From Nocardia vaccinii NBRC 15922 (lineage in GTDB: Bacteria; Actinomycetota; Actinomycetes; Mycobacteriales; Mycobacteriaceae): 64,000 nt of DNA. How positions within the stretch are numbered: position 1 is the stretch's first letter; each line of letters begins with the position of its first letter. The stretch is from the NCBI RefSeq assembly GCF_001613305.1, contig NZ_BDCC01000070.1, forward strand, positions 19,330 to 83,329. Direction: 5' to 3'. The notes under the pieces were generated by a model that saw only the letters and a list, made by a program, of their open reading frames with translations, was not told the DNA's origin and ran no database searches. The translations under genes and the position numbers were made by a program. This document shows positions 16,374 through 26,427 of the stretch, piece by piece.

Positions 16374-17213
16374 TCAGGTTGTGCCTGATTTGGCGAGCGT
16401 CGTTCTGCGATGCCTGGACATCCGGCGAACGGGGATCGGTAGGACGGCTGTGATGATGAAGAGGGTGGCGGCGACGAGGATGAAGTAGAGCAGAGATCCG
16501 GTGCGGCCGAATCGAGGCACGAAGGCGACTTCCTGGCCGGTTGCGGCGACGGCGTTGAGGAACGGGGCGTAGGCCTGCAGGGTGTACCCATGGGGTAGCA
16601 GATTGATCGCGTTCTCGGCGACATAGACCCAGAACAGGAGGACGGCGACGGCGGCGGACGGAGTGCGAATCAGTGACCCGACCGCGACACCCACTCCGCA
16701 TGCGGCGAACGCGTAGGTCGGGACGGTCCAGAGGAACCGGATACCGGCGGAGTCGGTGATGTTCACAGCTCCATAGATGTGGGGGAACTGGTGTGGCAGC
16801 GTGACCATGACGACGACGAGTAGAACAGTTGTCGATATCGCTGTGATGGCGCCGTAGTAGACCCACCGGGCCAACGCGACCGTCCATGACCGGGGAAACA
16901 GGAAGGCATTGAGATCACTTGTCTGACCGTGCCATTGGGTGGCGTGGGCATAGGCGGCGGTGACCATCATGATCGACACGGAGAAGGTGATAACCCAGTA
17001 CACGGAGTTGGTGGTGGAGACCGTGGATACGTAACTCTGTCCGGGGAGGGTGGCGAGTCGTTCTGCGACGGCGGCGATTCCGAACGTGATGACCAGCGGC
17101 AGCACGAAGGTGAGGGGGACCGCGACGGTCCACAGGAAGCTGCGCCCGGTGGTGCGGGTCCATTCGGCGGCGACGCCGCGGCGGATGAGGGTGGCAGGGC
17201 CGGGGCTGTTCAT
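16374..17213 (-). CDS. ABC-2-type transporter permease
   Basis: About 279 residues with six hydrophobic segments (for example FVLPLVITFGIAAVAE, YWVITFSVSIMMVTAAYA, ISTTVLLVVVMVTLP, FAACGVGVAVGSLIRTP and LLYFILVAATLFIITAVLP). ATG 17213 overlaps the ATPase stop as ATGA, so the longer open frame upstream is only the shadow of that gene. With the adjacent ATPase it forms a simple exporter. The substrate (lipid, drug or peptide) is not visible in the sequence. Confidence 0.85.
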   Translation of the reverse strand: MNSPGPATLIRRGVAAEWTRTTGRSFLWTVAVPLTFVLPLVITFGIAAVAERLATLPGQSYVSTVSTTNSVYWVITFSVSIMMVTAAYAHATQWHGQTSDLNAFLFPRSWTVALARWVYYGAITAISTTVLLVVVMVTLPHQFPHIYGAVNITDSAGIRFLWTVPTYAFAACGVGVAVGSLIRTPSAAVAVLLFWVYVAENAINLLPHGYTLQAYAPFLNAVAATGQEVAFVPRFGRTGSLLYFILVAATLFIITAVLPIPVRRMSRHRRTTLAKSGTT

Positions 17214-17947
17214 GAGGCCACGCCGGACGTGAGATGGGTTGGTGGGCCGGCGATTCGCAAGTAGGCGTCTTCGAGGCTGGTCTCGCCGGGCCCCAGGGTG
17301 TTCATGAGGTCGGCGAACGGCTGGTCGGTCAGAATGCGCCGGTTTCCGAGGATGACGATGTGGTCGGCGTTGCGTTCGACCTCGTCGAGCAGGTGCGTGG
17401 ACACCAGAACACAGGTCCCCGCATCGGCGAGGCGGCGCAGCAGTTCGCGTATCCAGCGGATGCCCGCGATGTCGAGGCCGTTGAGAGGTTCGTCGAGCAG
17501 CAGGGTTCGAGGCTCGGAGAGCAATGCGGCGGCGATGCCGACACGTTGGAGCATCCCGAGCGAATAGTGCGCCAGCCGGCGATCGGCGACCCGGACGAGG
17601 TCGACCATCTCGAGGACGTCGCCGACCCGGCCGGTGGGTAGTCCACGAGCGCGCGCGATCCAGCGTAGGTGCCGATGTGCGGTATGGCGTGGGTCGAAAG
17701 CTCGGTAGTTGAGGTGCATTCCGAGAGTTGCCGGTGTGGTGTGCTGGGCCCGGATGAGGGTGTCGTCGACCCGGACGGTGCCGGTGGCAGGCGCGATGAC
17801 GCCGCAGATACACCGCAGCAGAGTGGTTTTGCCGGTGCCGTTCAGGCCGATCAGGTAGGTGAGCGCACCGTCGGCCACGGTCAGTTCGGGGACTTCGAGG
17901 ACGGTCATGCCCGAGTAGCTCAGGATGAGGTCACGGATGTCGATCAC
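17210..17947 (-). CDS. ABC transporter ATP-binding protein
   Basis: A 245-residue ATPase: Walker A GLNGTGKTT, a signature region YSLGMLQRVGIAAALLSEP (the usual LSGGQ is replaced by SLGM), Walker B TLLLDEPLNGLD, and the H-loop in VSTHLLDEVE. It is translationally coupled to the permease gene through an ATGA overlap. The atypical signature is common in ABC-2 antibiotic and lipid exporters. The MTB12-like gene begins upstream on the same strand, so all three may be co-transcribed. Confidence 0.9.
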   Translation of the reverse strand: MIDIRDLILSYSGMTVLEVPELTVADGALTYLIGLNGTGKTTLLRCICGVIAPATGTVRVDDTLIRAQHTTPATLGMHLNYRAFDPRHTAHRHLRWIARARGLPTGRVGDVLEMVDLVRVADRRLAHYSLGMLQRVGIAAALLSEPRTLLLDEPLNGLDIAGIRWIRELLRRLADAGTCVLVSTHLLDEVERNADHIVILGNRRILTDQPFADLMNTLGPGETSLEDAYLRIAGPPTHLTSGVAS

Positions 17948-17962
17948 GACGCTCGGAGCCGT

Positions 17963-18445
17963 TCAGAAGTCGCAGGCCATCGCCAGCCCCACGGCTTTGA
18001 CGCCCTCGCACACGGAGCTGTTGGACAGCTTCCAGACACCATCGATACGCTTCCACACCACCCGCGCAACCAGATCCGGTCGTCCCGCTGTCTTGCTGCG
18101 CAGCATAGCGGTGTGCACGTTGCCGTTCTGGGTTTCGGGACCGGTGACCTCGTTCGACCCGAGCGGAGGTCGGAACAGGCCGAGGTTGTAGAGGGTGCGC
18201 GCGACCACGACCGCCCTCATGCCGCCTTCCATGTTGGCGGCCTTGGCTTCGTCGGAGGCGGGTGTTTCGATCAGGAACACGACCTGGGCGTTGAGATCGT
18301 CCAGGGTGGGGACTTCTCGGGTGATGAGGAAGTTGCCGGGAGCGGCGGAGGCGACAGGGGCATCGACAACCGAGGCGCCGGTCGTGACCATGGCGACGGT
18401 TGCGATGGTCGACATGACACCAGCGATAATTTTGAGGGTCTTCAT
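17963..18445 (-). CDS. Secreted MTB12-like low-molecular-weight antigen family protein
   Basis: 160 residues. The N-terminal signal peptide (MKTLKIIAGVMSTIATVAMV) has its cleavage site near VASAAP. The mature part has TLDDLNAQVVFLIETPASDEA and AANMEGG, then VVWKRIDGVWKLSNSSVCEG, which is the MTB12/CFP-2 C-terminal domain pattern of mycolata. Two Cys near the end could form a disulfide. It is probably exported or cell-wall associated; the function of the family is unknown. Confidence 0.7.
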   Translation of the reverse strand: MKTLKIIAGVMSTIATVAMVTTGASVVDAPVASAAPGNFLITREVPTLDDLNAQVVFLIETPASDEAKAANMEGGMRAVVVARTLYNLGLFRPPLGSNEVTGPETQNGNVHTAMLRSKTAGRPDLVARVVWKRIDGVWKLSNSSVCEGVKAVGLAMACDF

Positions 18446-18536
18446 TTCTTCATTCTCTGATCGACTGGGACAGCACCTGATTCACGCTCGAATGTGCAGG
18501 CGACCGACAGATTGGCGGGTTCGAGACTACTCCTGT

Positions 18537-19358
18537 TCATGTCGGATACTCAGGTTTGCGGCCGATGGCACCGAGCATGACCATTCGGGTGTCCGGCAAG
18601 CCGGGGCGCAACCACTTCTGTACCGGCACCACACCGGGTTCGAGCAATTCGAGGCCGGCGAGGAATGCCTCCGTCTGCGCTGTGGACCGAAAGGCGACTT
18701 GGGCTGAAGTACCGTTGGTGCCGGTGAGCGTCTGGAGTACCTCTGGGGCGGTATCACTGGAGCCATGAGCGATCGCGACGTAACTGCCCGGTGCCAGCCG
18801 ATCGCGGAACGCGGCGATGATCTCGGCGGGGTGTTCGTCGTCCATCACGTAATGCAGCACGCCGACGAGCGTGATAGCTACCGGCTCGTCGAGGTCGATC
18901 AGGGCACGGTCGGTCAGCTCATCGAGGATGTCGTGGGGACGACGAATGTCTCCCAGCAATGCCGCGATACCGGGTGATTTGGCCAGCAGCGCGTCGCAAT
19001 GCGCGACTACGACAGGGTTGTAGTCGACATACACCACCCGCGCCGCCGGCTCGATCTCCCGAGCCACCTCATGCACGTTGGGCGAGTTCGGGATACCCGA
19101 GCCGAGATCGATGAACTGACGGATACCGGCATCGGCGGCCATCTCGACCGCCTTGCGCATGAAACCCCGGGTGAACCAGACCAAGGTCTTGAGGTCGGGT
19201 GTGCGAGAAAGCATTTGATGGGCTATGCCCCGGTCGATCTCGAGATTGTCCTTTCCGCCCAGCAGGTAGTCGTACACCCGGGCGGAGCTGAGCTGACCGT
19301 CGAACGGGTCCGGTGTTCGGTCGTTCTCCAGCGTAGGCCCCTCGATTCTTTCGACCAC
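18537..19358 (-). CDS. DUF574-family SAM-dependent methyltransferase
   Basis: 273 residues with all marks of the actinobacterial DUF574/Methyltransf_19 group: SSARVYDYLLGGKDNLEID, the SAM site FIDLGSGIPNSPNVHEVA, VVYVDYNPVVVAHCDALL, LVGVLHYVMDDEHPAEII and YVAIAHGS. Such proteins are abundant in Streptomyces and Nocardia and mostly uncharacterised. It is monocistronic here. The start at 19358 is the first plausible one and gives the family's usual length. Confidence 0.9.
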   Translation of the reverse strand: MVERIEGPTLENDRTPDPFDGQLSSARVYDYLLGGKDNLEIDRGIAHQMLSRTPDLKTLVWFTRGFMRKAVEMAADAGIRQFIDLGSGIPNSPNVHEVAREIEPAARVVYVDYNPVVVAHCDALLAKSPGIAALLGDIRRPHDILDELTDRALIDLDEPVAITLVGVLHYVMDDEHPAEIIAAFRDRLAPGSYVAIAHGSSDTAPEVLQTLTGTNGTSAQVAFRSTAQTEAFLAGLELLEPGVVPVQKWLRPGLPDTRMVMLGAIGRKPEYPT

Positions 19359-19483
19359 GGGTGTAACCGTAACCGATCGTCACCTCGAGGGTGTACCCCT
19401 GCAGAGATCTGTTGATCCGAGCCATCGACGAACCATGCTCCGACGCAACACGATCCAGCACTCGACGACAGGTCTGCGAGCAC

Positions 19484-20587
19484 CTACTCCCGACTGCCGT
19501 CGGTTTCGGCCAAGGCGACTGCGTGTGCTACCGCGGACCGCGCCCGGTCGACGGTGGTATAGCGGCCCAGACCACATGGGGCCGCGACGTCCAACAGGCC
19601 GCCGTAGGCCGACTCCGCCGCCGCGAGCCCCTGTCGTGCTTGCGCGAGCGGCTGCTCTGGATGCGCAAGCCCGGCGATAACACGCGTAGTGGCAGGCAAT
19701 TCGAGGCGTGCCAGGGGCGCGTAGTACCGCGGTTGAACCGGCGCCTGTCTGCCGTCGCCGATGGGCAGGTGGACGAAATCGAGATGTCTTCCCGCGGGCC
19801 AGTATCGCGCTATCGCGTTGGCCAGCGCGACGACCGGAGCCGTCGAACCCGGCACCACGGCCGGCTTGTCGTCGAGGCTTCCGAAGCACAGGTGCACTCC
19901 GAAACGGGAATCATGGGGCGCCCGTGCGACGAGGCGTGCGATCGCTCGGCCTGCCGCCGTGGCCGGACCCTGCCGCAGGGCCGCGGGTGTCCGCGCGCAG
20001 AGGAGCGTCTCCGCGGCCAGTTCGAGCTGGAATACGACGTTGTCCCTCAACGTCTCATGGATTCGGACGATCTCCCTGACAGTGGCGTCGAGAATCGGGC
20101 GGTAATAGGGGAAGCCTCGGTCACCACGGCGGGCCGAACCTCGGCGCCACCTGAGCATCCGTGCCTCGAAAGCGATGAAACCGATGACAAATGGCGTCGG
20201 TATGCCTACCTGCAAGCGAAGTCCGGGATCGGTTCGGCGCATGCCGACCAACGCCTCGATGGCACGCTCGGTCTCCGCCGCGTAGCCGAGCGCGGCGTCG
20301 ATATCGGCTTCGGCCAGCGATCGGCCTGCCTGAAGCCGAAAGGTGTTGCGGGAACGTAGCGTCGACCAATCACCGCGGCGCACGGGCTCCAGCGCCGGGA
20401 TGCTGTCGAGCCGGTCGATGATGTGTCTGATGTACCACTGGGCGCGATATGGATCCGCTTCACCGCCCGGAACCACGCCATCCAGGAATTCACCGGCTGT
20501 GTCGACGGCGAACGCCATTGCCTTCTCTGGACTGTCCAACTGTGCGGGCAAGCTGCCCACAAAGTGAATCCTACGCTTGGGCTGCAC
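19484..20587 (-). CDS. MetE-like (cobalamin-independent methionine synthase fold) protein
   Basis: About 367 residues from GTG 20587; the longer frame upstream covers IS debris. IHFVGSLPAQLDSPEKAMAF, VVPGGEADPYRAQWYI, FRLQAGRSLAEADIDAALGY, LRLQVGIPTPF and HLDFVHLPIGDG follow the pattern of the short MetE/UROD-like proteins of actinobacteria. The usual MetE C-terminal zinc ligands (HMCYS) were not seen, so this is a relative of unknown reaction rather than methionine synthase. Its context gives no pathway. Confidence 0.6.
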   Translation of the reverse strand: MQPKRRIHFVGSLPAQLDSPEKAMAFAVDTAGEFLDGVVPGGEADPYRAQWYIRHIIDRLDSIPALEPVRRGDWSTLRSRNTFRLQAGRSLAEADIDAALGYAAETERAIEALVGMRRTDPGLRLQVGIPTPFVIGFIAFEARMLRWRRGSARRGDRGFPYYRPILDATVREIVRIHETLRDNVVFQLELAAETLLCARTPAALRQGPATAAGRAIARLVARAPHDSRFGVHLCFGSLDDKPAVVPGSTAPVVALANAIARYWPAGRHLDFVHLPIGDGRQAPVQPRYYAPLARLELPATTRVIAGLAHPEQPLAQARQGLAAAESAYGGLLDVAAPCGLGRYTTVDRARSAVAHAVALAETDGSRE

Positions 20588-20778
20588 AGCGTCAGTGTCG
20601 CACAGGACTGTCCCGAGGGACCGTCCGATGGTCATCCAGGTATTCGATGACGTTGTGCCGCAGGACAACATCGAATCGCCTGCCGGTTCGGCAGAGCCCG
20701 GCAACTTTCGCCTCTGCGCGGCGTCTGGAGTGTCGGGGTAGCGGCTCTGGTGCACTTTCGGTGGTGATGGATTCTGTT

Positions 20779-21084
20779 CTATCCCAGCAGAATTCGGTGT
20801 CGAAGAAGCTGGAACCCGGCTCGGTCGTACATTTGCCGTTTCAGGAATTTCGTTTTCGTGTTGATGCCTTCGCAAGGGCCGTTGGTGGAGGGCAGGGAGC
20901 CCGTGCACCTCGACCAGCACGCGGTCACCGACATGCGCGACGCGACGATCACGGTGCAGGTGTGGATCGGCAAGAGCGCCCAGCTCTTGACGAACCTGCG
21001 CGAACGGAAACGCGGCCACCGATCGCGCACCTCGCGCGTACCCGCGTGCGCGACCCTGACCGGTAGGGTGGCGGTACCGATCAT
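20779..21084 (-). pseudogene. C-terminal remnant of an ISL3-family transposase
   Basis: PSTNGPCEGINTKTKFLKR then QMYDRAGFQLLRHRILLG is the conserved end of ISL3 transposases, with the DDE Glu in CEG. Only about 100 codons are left, with poor similarity upstream of residue 60, and no inverted repeats were found. The flanking 21085-21670 contains no convincing gene. Confidence 0.7.
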
Positions 21085-21670
21085 TGATGTGAATCCCGAA
21101 AAGGTTGTGCGCGAGGTCGATCGGAGAAGTCCACCGACCGTCGGTCATCGGGCGGGACTGTCGTGACAGTCTCGACACGACCAGGTTGAGTTGGGAGAGT
21201 GGCGGCAGCTCGTCTGGTCGGTCGTCGGTAACCCAGGCGTAGGTCCCCGATTTCCGGGGACTCGATTTGGCCGAGGGTGTTGTTGACCCCGCTGATCTCA
21301 ATAGGCGGTGTGTACGACCGCCTCGGTGCCGATGAAGTCACTCCATGCTTTGGATGCGGCACCGAATTTGTCCGTGTCGCCATCGGGAATGTGGACGTGG
21401 ATTTTCTCCATCAACGCAGCCATCGAGACCCAGTCCGTTGCCGCGGCCACGGAATCTGTTCGGGCCGCTCGCGGCGGAAATCGCTTTGGCTCGTTGCGAT
21501 TCCGAGAGCGGTTATCCGCTTCACCATGCGGAGTCGGCGCCGCTTTCGTGTCCCCGTGACGGCCCGCGATCCGTTCCGGTGAAATTGTGAAAGGTATTCT
21601 GCCCCTTGCAATTTCTCGCTATCGTGCGGATGCTGGTGTGGAAGTCGGTCATCGGAAGCGAGGCGGGGGT
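21085..21670. other. No gene seen
   Basis: Short frames here have no recognisable domains, starts or RBS. The stretch separates the ISL3 remnant from the beta-lactamase-like gene and probably contains the latter's promoter. Confidence 0.4.
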
Positions 21671-22804
21671 ATGCGGTTCGGGCGGCGCGCGGTGATCGGG
21701 TCCGGCCTGGCGTTGGCCCTGTTGCCTGTGGTGCGTGCGGGAGCCGTCCCGGCCTCGGTCGGCGCAGGCCCGGATGCGAATCTGGCCAGGGTCCTGCGGC
21801 GTTTCGTCGAGCAGCAGCAGTTACCCGGGCTGGCTGCGCAGATGTGGCGGGGGTCGAACACGGTCGTGTCCGCGGCGGCCGGGGTGCGCAAGTCCGGTGA
21901 CCCTGCCCCGGTGACGGTCGGAGATTGCTGGCATCTGGGGTCGGACACCAAGGCGATGACCGCCACCCTGGTCGGGATTTCCGTCGATCGTGGCCGTCTG
22001 TGTTTCGAGGACCGCCTCGCCGATGTGCTGGGTGGACCGCTGCACCCCGCTTACGCGGGGGTGACGATCGAGCAACTGCTGTGGCATCGCGGCGGCGCGC
22101 CCGCGAACCCGCCCGGCGCGCTGCAAAAGTTGATGCACTTCGGTGGCGATCCCGCCGTGATCCGTGCGGCCGTGGCACGTGGTGTGCTGTCGCAGCCGCC
22201 CGCGCAGCCGCCGGGACAATTCGCCTACTCCAATATCGGGTACTTGATCGTCGGCGCGATCCTCGAGCAACGCGCGATGACCTCGTGGGAAAACCTCATG
22301 CGCGCAGAACTGTTCGCGCCGCTGCGGATGGATTCGGCCGCCTTCGGCCCGCCCGGCACCCCTGCGCGGGTCGACCAGCCATGGGGACATACCAGCACGC
22401 TGCAACCCCTGTCGCCGGGCGACCCCCGCGCGGACAACCCACCCGCACTCGGACCCGCGGGAACGGTGCACTGCACCCTCGGTGACTGGGGCCGGTTCCT
22501 CGAGCAGCACCTCGCGGGCGCCCGCGGCGAACCCTCGCTACTGACCGCGGCCACCATGGCCCGGCTGCACCGGCCGCCACCCGGCGGCGACTACGCGGCT
22601 GGGTGGATCGTCACCACGCAGGCATGGGCGAACGGACCGGTGCTGACCCACACTGGCAGCAACACCCTCTGGACTGCCGAAACCTGGCTGGCACCGGCCG
22701 AGAACCTCATCCTCGCCGTGGTCACGAACCGCGGCGGCGACCGGGCCCAACACGCCATCCGCGACGTGGTCCACTGGCTGATCGACAACGAGGCCACCGG
22801 ATAA
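21671..22804 (+). CDS. Class C beta-lactamase-like serine hydrolase, exported
   Basis: About 377 residues from ATG 21671, which follows GAGGCGGGGG; an in-frame start 28 codons upstream lacks an RBS. It begins with a twin-Arg-like signal (RFGRRAVIGSGLALALLP, then Ala-rich). The catalytic SxxK is in LGSDTKAM and the YxN motif is YSN in QFAYSNIGYLIVGAILE; a C-terminal HTGSN supplies the third motif. This is the family of class C beta-lactamases, DD-peptidases and esterases. It is probably a cell-wall or esterase enzyme; beta-lactam resistance cannot be claimed. A 60-nt gap and no partner genes suggest independent transcription. Confidence 0.88.
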   Translation: MRFGRRAVIGSGLALALLPVVRAGAVPASVGAGPDANLARVLRRFVEQQQLPGLAAQMWRGSNTVVSAAAGVRKSGDPAPVTVGDCWHLGSDTKAMTATLVGISVDRGRLCFEDRLADVLGGPLHPAYAGVTIEQLLWHRGGAPANPPGALQKLMHFGGDPAVIRAAVARGVLSQPPAQPPGQFAYSNIGYLIVGAILEQRAMTSWENLMRAELFAPLRMDSAAFGPPGTPARVDQPWGHTSTLQPLSPGDPRADNPPALGPAGTVHCTLGDWGRFLEQHLAGARGEPSLLTAATMARLHRPPPGGDYAAGWIVTTQAWANGPVLTHTGSNTLWTAETWLAPAENLILAVVTNRGGDRAQHAIRDVVHWLIDNEATG

Positions 22805-23062
22805 ACCCGGGTTCCTTGTGCCGCCTGGGCTGCGGCACAGTTGCGGGATGTCTTGGGGTACAGCGGGTTCGGCCCGTTCTTCATCGGTGCGACCATGGCG
22901 CATCATCGACATCGACAGCAGCACGACCGCGGGAAGGGTGGGTTCGGGATGACAACGGGGGAAGACCGCACGCGGGGCGGCGGCGGGTCGCGGGCCGGGC
23001 CCGAACATTGCACCAGGGTCGTCCAGCCGGTTGTGAGCGTGCTGCTGCACAATCACGGGGCT

Positions 23063-23719
23063 ATGAATTCGTTGTTCTCGATCGTTCCGCTGGCGGTGGT
23101 GGACTCCGCGAATGTCCTGGCGTTGCTTGCGGTCTCCTTTGTGTGGATATCGAGCGCATCGCGGTGGGCGTATGCGAGGACAGCCGTGTCGTTCATGGTT
23201 GGTGGGATCGGCGGGCTGGTGCTGACCCTGGTGTTCTCGTTCACCGTGATCCTGCAGCTTGTGCACCGGGCCCTCCACTCTCTGTCTCCGACGGCTGTTG
23301 CCGTGATCGTGGTGGTAATCGCGCTACTGGTCATCGGTATGGCGGTGCACGGATTCCTCCGCCCACCGATGTCGCTGCCGGTGCATCACGATCTGCACCC
23401 GGTCGCGGCCGGCGCGCTCGGTCTGATCACCTGGACGGCCCAGTCGCTGACCTCGGCACCGTTCTACGGGGCCATCGCCGTCATGGCCAACGAGACCATC
23501 ACCTCGCGCCTGGGACTGTCCACGGTCTTCGTCGTGATCGCGGTTGCGCCCGTCACCGCGCTCACGATCGCGCTCTTGCTCTGCCCCACCACGGCCGGAC
23601 ACCGCATGCTCGCCCACCTGCAGGCAGCACTGCCCATGACATCGCGGGTCGTCGCGGCAATCCTCATCCTCGCCGCCGTTGCCGCCGCCGCCATCGGACT
23701 CACGATCATCCTCAGATAG
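23063..23719 (+). CDS. GAP/Sap-like polytopic membrane protein
   Basis: 218 residues from ATG 23063 with about six membrane helices and a small polar loop (LRPPMSLPVHHDLHP). The pattern FSIVPLAVVDSANVLALLAV at the N-terminus resembles the GAP/Sap family, whose mycobacterial members help export glycolipids. That assignment is tentative. The longer frame upstream is not supported by codon use or an RBS. Confidence 0.55.
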   Translation: MNSLFSIVPLAVVDSANVLALLAVSFVWISSASRWAYARTAVSFMVGGIGGLVLTLVFSFTVILQLVHRALHSLSPTAVAVIVVVIALLVIGMAVHGFLRPPMSLPVHHDLHPVAAGALGLITWTAQSLTSAPFYGAIAVMANETITSRLGLSTVFVVIAVAPVTALTIALLLCPTTAGHRMLAHLQAALPMTSRVVAAILILAAVAAAAIGLTIILR

Positions 23720-24012
23720 CTGCACGGGCTCGGAAACTCGTTGCTGCGCGGGATGTCTCGCAGTAGCGCGAGGCCATCTACGTCTGATGCGCCCCCTGTT
23801 TATCTGGATTCGCGTCAAGGGGGAACCTGACAATTGACGTATGGGCAGCCGCGCTCGACCTCGCAGATGTCCTACTCGATTCCCTTCGCGCCGCAGCTCA
23901 ACGTATCGCTGGAAGAAGCCGGATGGGATGGTAGCGCATCGAATCACCTTCGTGCGCAACTGCCGACCCTCTCAGGCCCGTTGGCCTTCGTCACTTCCGG
24001 CCAGCGGTTTCG

Positions 24013-24666
24013 TCACCGGCTAGTGCAGTTCTCCGATGGGGTAATCGGGCACTGTAACCCCGAACTGTTGAAACAGAACCAAAACCAGTCGCCGCTGAGG
24101 TGATGGGATGCGCCTGTCGCGGGCCGCTGGCCGGAACGATCGGCAAAGCCACTTCCCATCGAGCAATGGGCCGCCATAGGGCCAGTCCTGAAGTAGATGC
24201 CGTCGTCGAGGCGTTGCACACCGCGAATGCGATAAAGGCCGAGGCGGTCACCTTCGAACGTCCGTGGGTCGACCCCGGCACTCACCTGCTGTGCCGCATC
24301 GTCGAAGGCGTGCGCCGAGAGATGCCAGCGCACAGCCATCGGCAGGTCTGCGCTCCATGAAATGGCCGTGAGCGCGATTATCAGTGCGGGACCAGCCAAG
24401 GGTCCGAGATCTACCCGGAGCCGCCGGGATCGAACTGCCAGGATCGGGTAGACGATGACCACGCACCACACCACAACCACCACGAATGTCCCGCCGAGGA
24501 TCAACAACGGCGACAACGACATCAGCTCGACGCTGGCCGGCTCGCTCGCCGAGACGAGTATCCCAAGGCAGGCCACGACGGTGCAGACGAGCAGAAGATG
24601 CCTGCGAAGCAGTGATCGGTATCGTCGGTTCCCCGGTCGGCTTTTCTCCGTTTGGGCCGTGCTCAT
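24013..24666 (-). CDS. Hypothetical membrane protein
   Basis: 217 residues. Two or three hydrophobic helices near the N-terminus (HLLLVCTVVACLGILVSA, LLILGGTFVVVVVWCVVIV, LAGPALIIALTAISW) are followed by an extracellular-type domain with RLGLYRIRGVQ and LSGDWFWFCF. Proteins of this layout are common in actinobacteria and uncharacterised. Position gives no function. Confidence 0.6.
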   Translation of the reverse strand: MSTAQTEKSRPGNRRYRSLLRRHLLLVCTVVACLGILVSASEPASVELMSLSPLLILGGTFVVVVVWCVVIVYPILAVRSRRLRVDLGPLAGPALIIALTAISWSADLPMAVRWHLSAHAFDDAAQQVSAGVDPRTFEGDRLGLYRIRGVQRLDDGIYFRTGPMAAHCSMGSGFADRSGQRPATGASHHLSGDWFWFCFNSSGLQCPITPSENCTSR

Positions 24667-25894
24667 GCCAGGAGCCTAGAGAGATCTGCCGTATTCCGGC
24701 CGAACCTCCTCTCAACGCGGTGCACCCGCAGCACTGCACGCCGATACCGGAGCGGTGAACAGCGGACGTGACAGCCAGGATCAGGATCGCTCACCGGCGG
24801 CGTGCCGGTACCGGATAACGGTGGAGATGCCTTCGCCGGACGAGCTCCTGGCCGATGCGGTGCCGGCGGCGGTCGTAACGCCGTCTGGTGATGGGTTTGC
24901 CGTTGGTCAGGCATTGGGTTGGTGTCGAGGTCGTGCGGCGATATGGCAGATCTGGGTGAGTTGGAACACACGGCCCGCAAACCCGGCAGATCTGCCGGGA
25001 ATCTGTGCGCGAGAGGGGACTCGAATCCCTCAGTGCGGCAGATTTGCCTGAACCATGTGTTCGACGACATCTAATATAGATAATTGCCGTGGTCGTTCAA
25101 CGCTGTCGGCGGCGTGTTTCTGCCGTAATAGGTTGTAGCCGAGCGTCTTTCATGTCTACCACGCTGACCGATGATCTCTGGCGTTTGATGATGCGCGGGT
25201 TCGGCAGGACCTACCGGCATACCCGACGCCCCCAAGACCGAACTCGTTGTCTCGGTCGACAAGTGGATTAACTTCTACAACGTGGAGAATGCCCGTGACG
25301 CGCTCGTAGTTGTCGGGGCGTTGGTTCCCGATTGCGGAATGCCGCCGGGTAGTGCCCGTCGTGCTGTCCACTGCCGCTGATGAGCCACATAGTCGGGATA
25401 GATACTGCGCGGAATGTATTTCCGAGGCGATCGGTCCAAGCGAGGTGGGCCTGAGGGCCTATCTGCTGTCGTGGCTGATCGCAGAGCGGGGCAGGGCCCT
25501 TTGCAATCCGTCCGTCTGCGCGGGTTCGGGGCAAGGGTGCGCGCCTGATCGTTGGGCAGCGGACCGGGGCGTGCACCGAATCGCGACCGAGGAGCAGGAG
25601 CGGTGGGTTGCCCATGCCACTGGCCCGAAAAACCCAGACATGAACCGCCCGCTGCCGGGAGTCGATTCCGGCGACCAGCGTTAGCCGGGTGGCACACCAG
25701 TTGCTCAATCGAACCCGCGCTACCGCCCTGTCAATGTGCCACTGCCGCAACCTCACTCACCCCGACACCGTAGCGGCGTCCCGCAGCTTCGGCATTCCAT
25801 CCGTGTGGAAATCAGATGCGGTAGCTTCCTCCGCACCGTAATATCCTCTGGCCCGGAACTCGATCAGTCACAAACGACAGTTGGAGGCAAGCGC
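24667..25894. other. Gene-poor stretch
   Basis: No frame in about 1.2 kb carries a recognised domain with a credible start. A short plus-strand reading near 25215-25350 (PKTELVVSVDKWINFYN) looks like a degenerate coding fragment without start or family. A tRNA-like T-arm string at 25010-25030 does not fold into a tRNA. It probably contains decayed accessory DNA. Confidence 0.4.
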
Positions 25895-26427
25895 ATGCTG
25901 ACCCAGGACGTTGATCGCGCACGATCTCGCTTCCTGACTGCAATCACGCGAATTAGACAAGGGCTCGAAGTCCAGCGGTCACGCATATTAGACCGGGCTG
26001 CGACCGCACCCGCCTTCTAGAGGGCACGCCCTCCGAGGTCGTCGACCTGACTGGAACGCTGGATAACGACCTCGACTACTACGCGTTCGAACTCGTCCGT
26101 CTTCAAGATGCGGCCCGTGAGATGCTCAAAGCCTTCGGCAATCCCCAGCAGGTCAAAGATGCGTTGGCCTCTTTCGACGCAGTGCTGCCCAACATACGTC
26201 ATATCCGAAATCCTCTCGCACATCCGAGCGATGATGCGCGCCTCGACGATGTTGCCTGGTTCTCAGCTCTCGTCAGGCTCCGTGTTGACGGCACCGTGGA
26301 ATATCTCTTGGACCCTCGTTACCAACACCACGACGCCGCCGTGGCCCTGGCCGACGCTCTCATCGCATACCTCCGTGCGGGCATCAGGACATCACTGGCA
26401 CCGGTTTTCGACCCTCGAAACGCGTAA
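25895..26427 (+). pseudogene. Frameshifted hypothetical protein with HEPN-like R-N-x3-H motif
   Basis: ATG 25895 follows TTGGAGGC and reads MLTQDVDRARSRFLTAITRI to a stop at 26020. The next frame then carries on a coherent protein (LLEGTPSEVVDLTGTLD, YYAFELVRLQDAAREMLKAF, IRHIRNPLAHPSDDARLDD) to 26427. A one-base slip near 26010 would join them into about 178 residues. The RNPLAH string has the R-x4-H spacing of HEPN nucleases, but no family assignment is firm. It may be a real mutation or a sequencing error. Confidence 0.5.

Noticed and set aside
17214..17813. N-terminal extension of the ABC permease frame
   Set aside because: It is the shadow of the ATPase gene; the permease starts at an ATGA overlap at 17213.
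20588..21301. N-terminal extension of the MetE-like protein (605 codons)
   Set aside because: The upstream part runs through ISL3 transposase debris in another frame; GTG 20587 gives the family length.
25005..25035. tRNA-like T-arm (GGGACTCGAATCCC) possibly marking an attachment site
   Set aside because: The stem pairs poorly, no acceptor, D or anticodon arms are present and no second copy was found.
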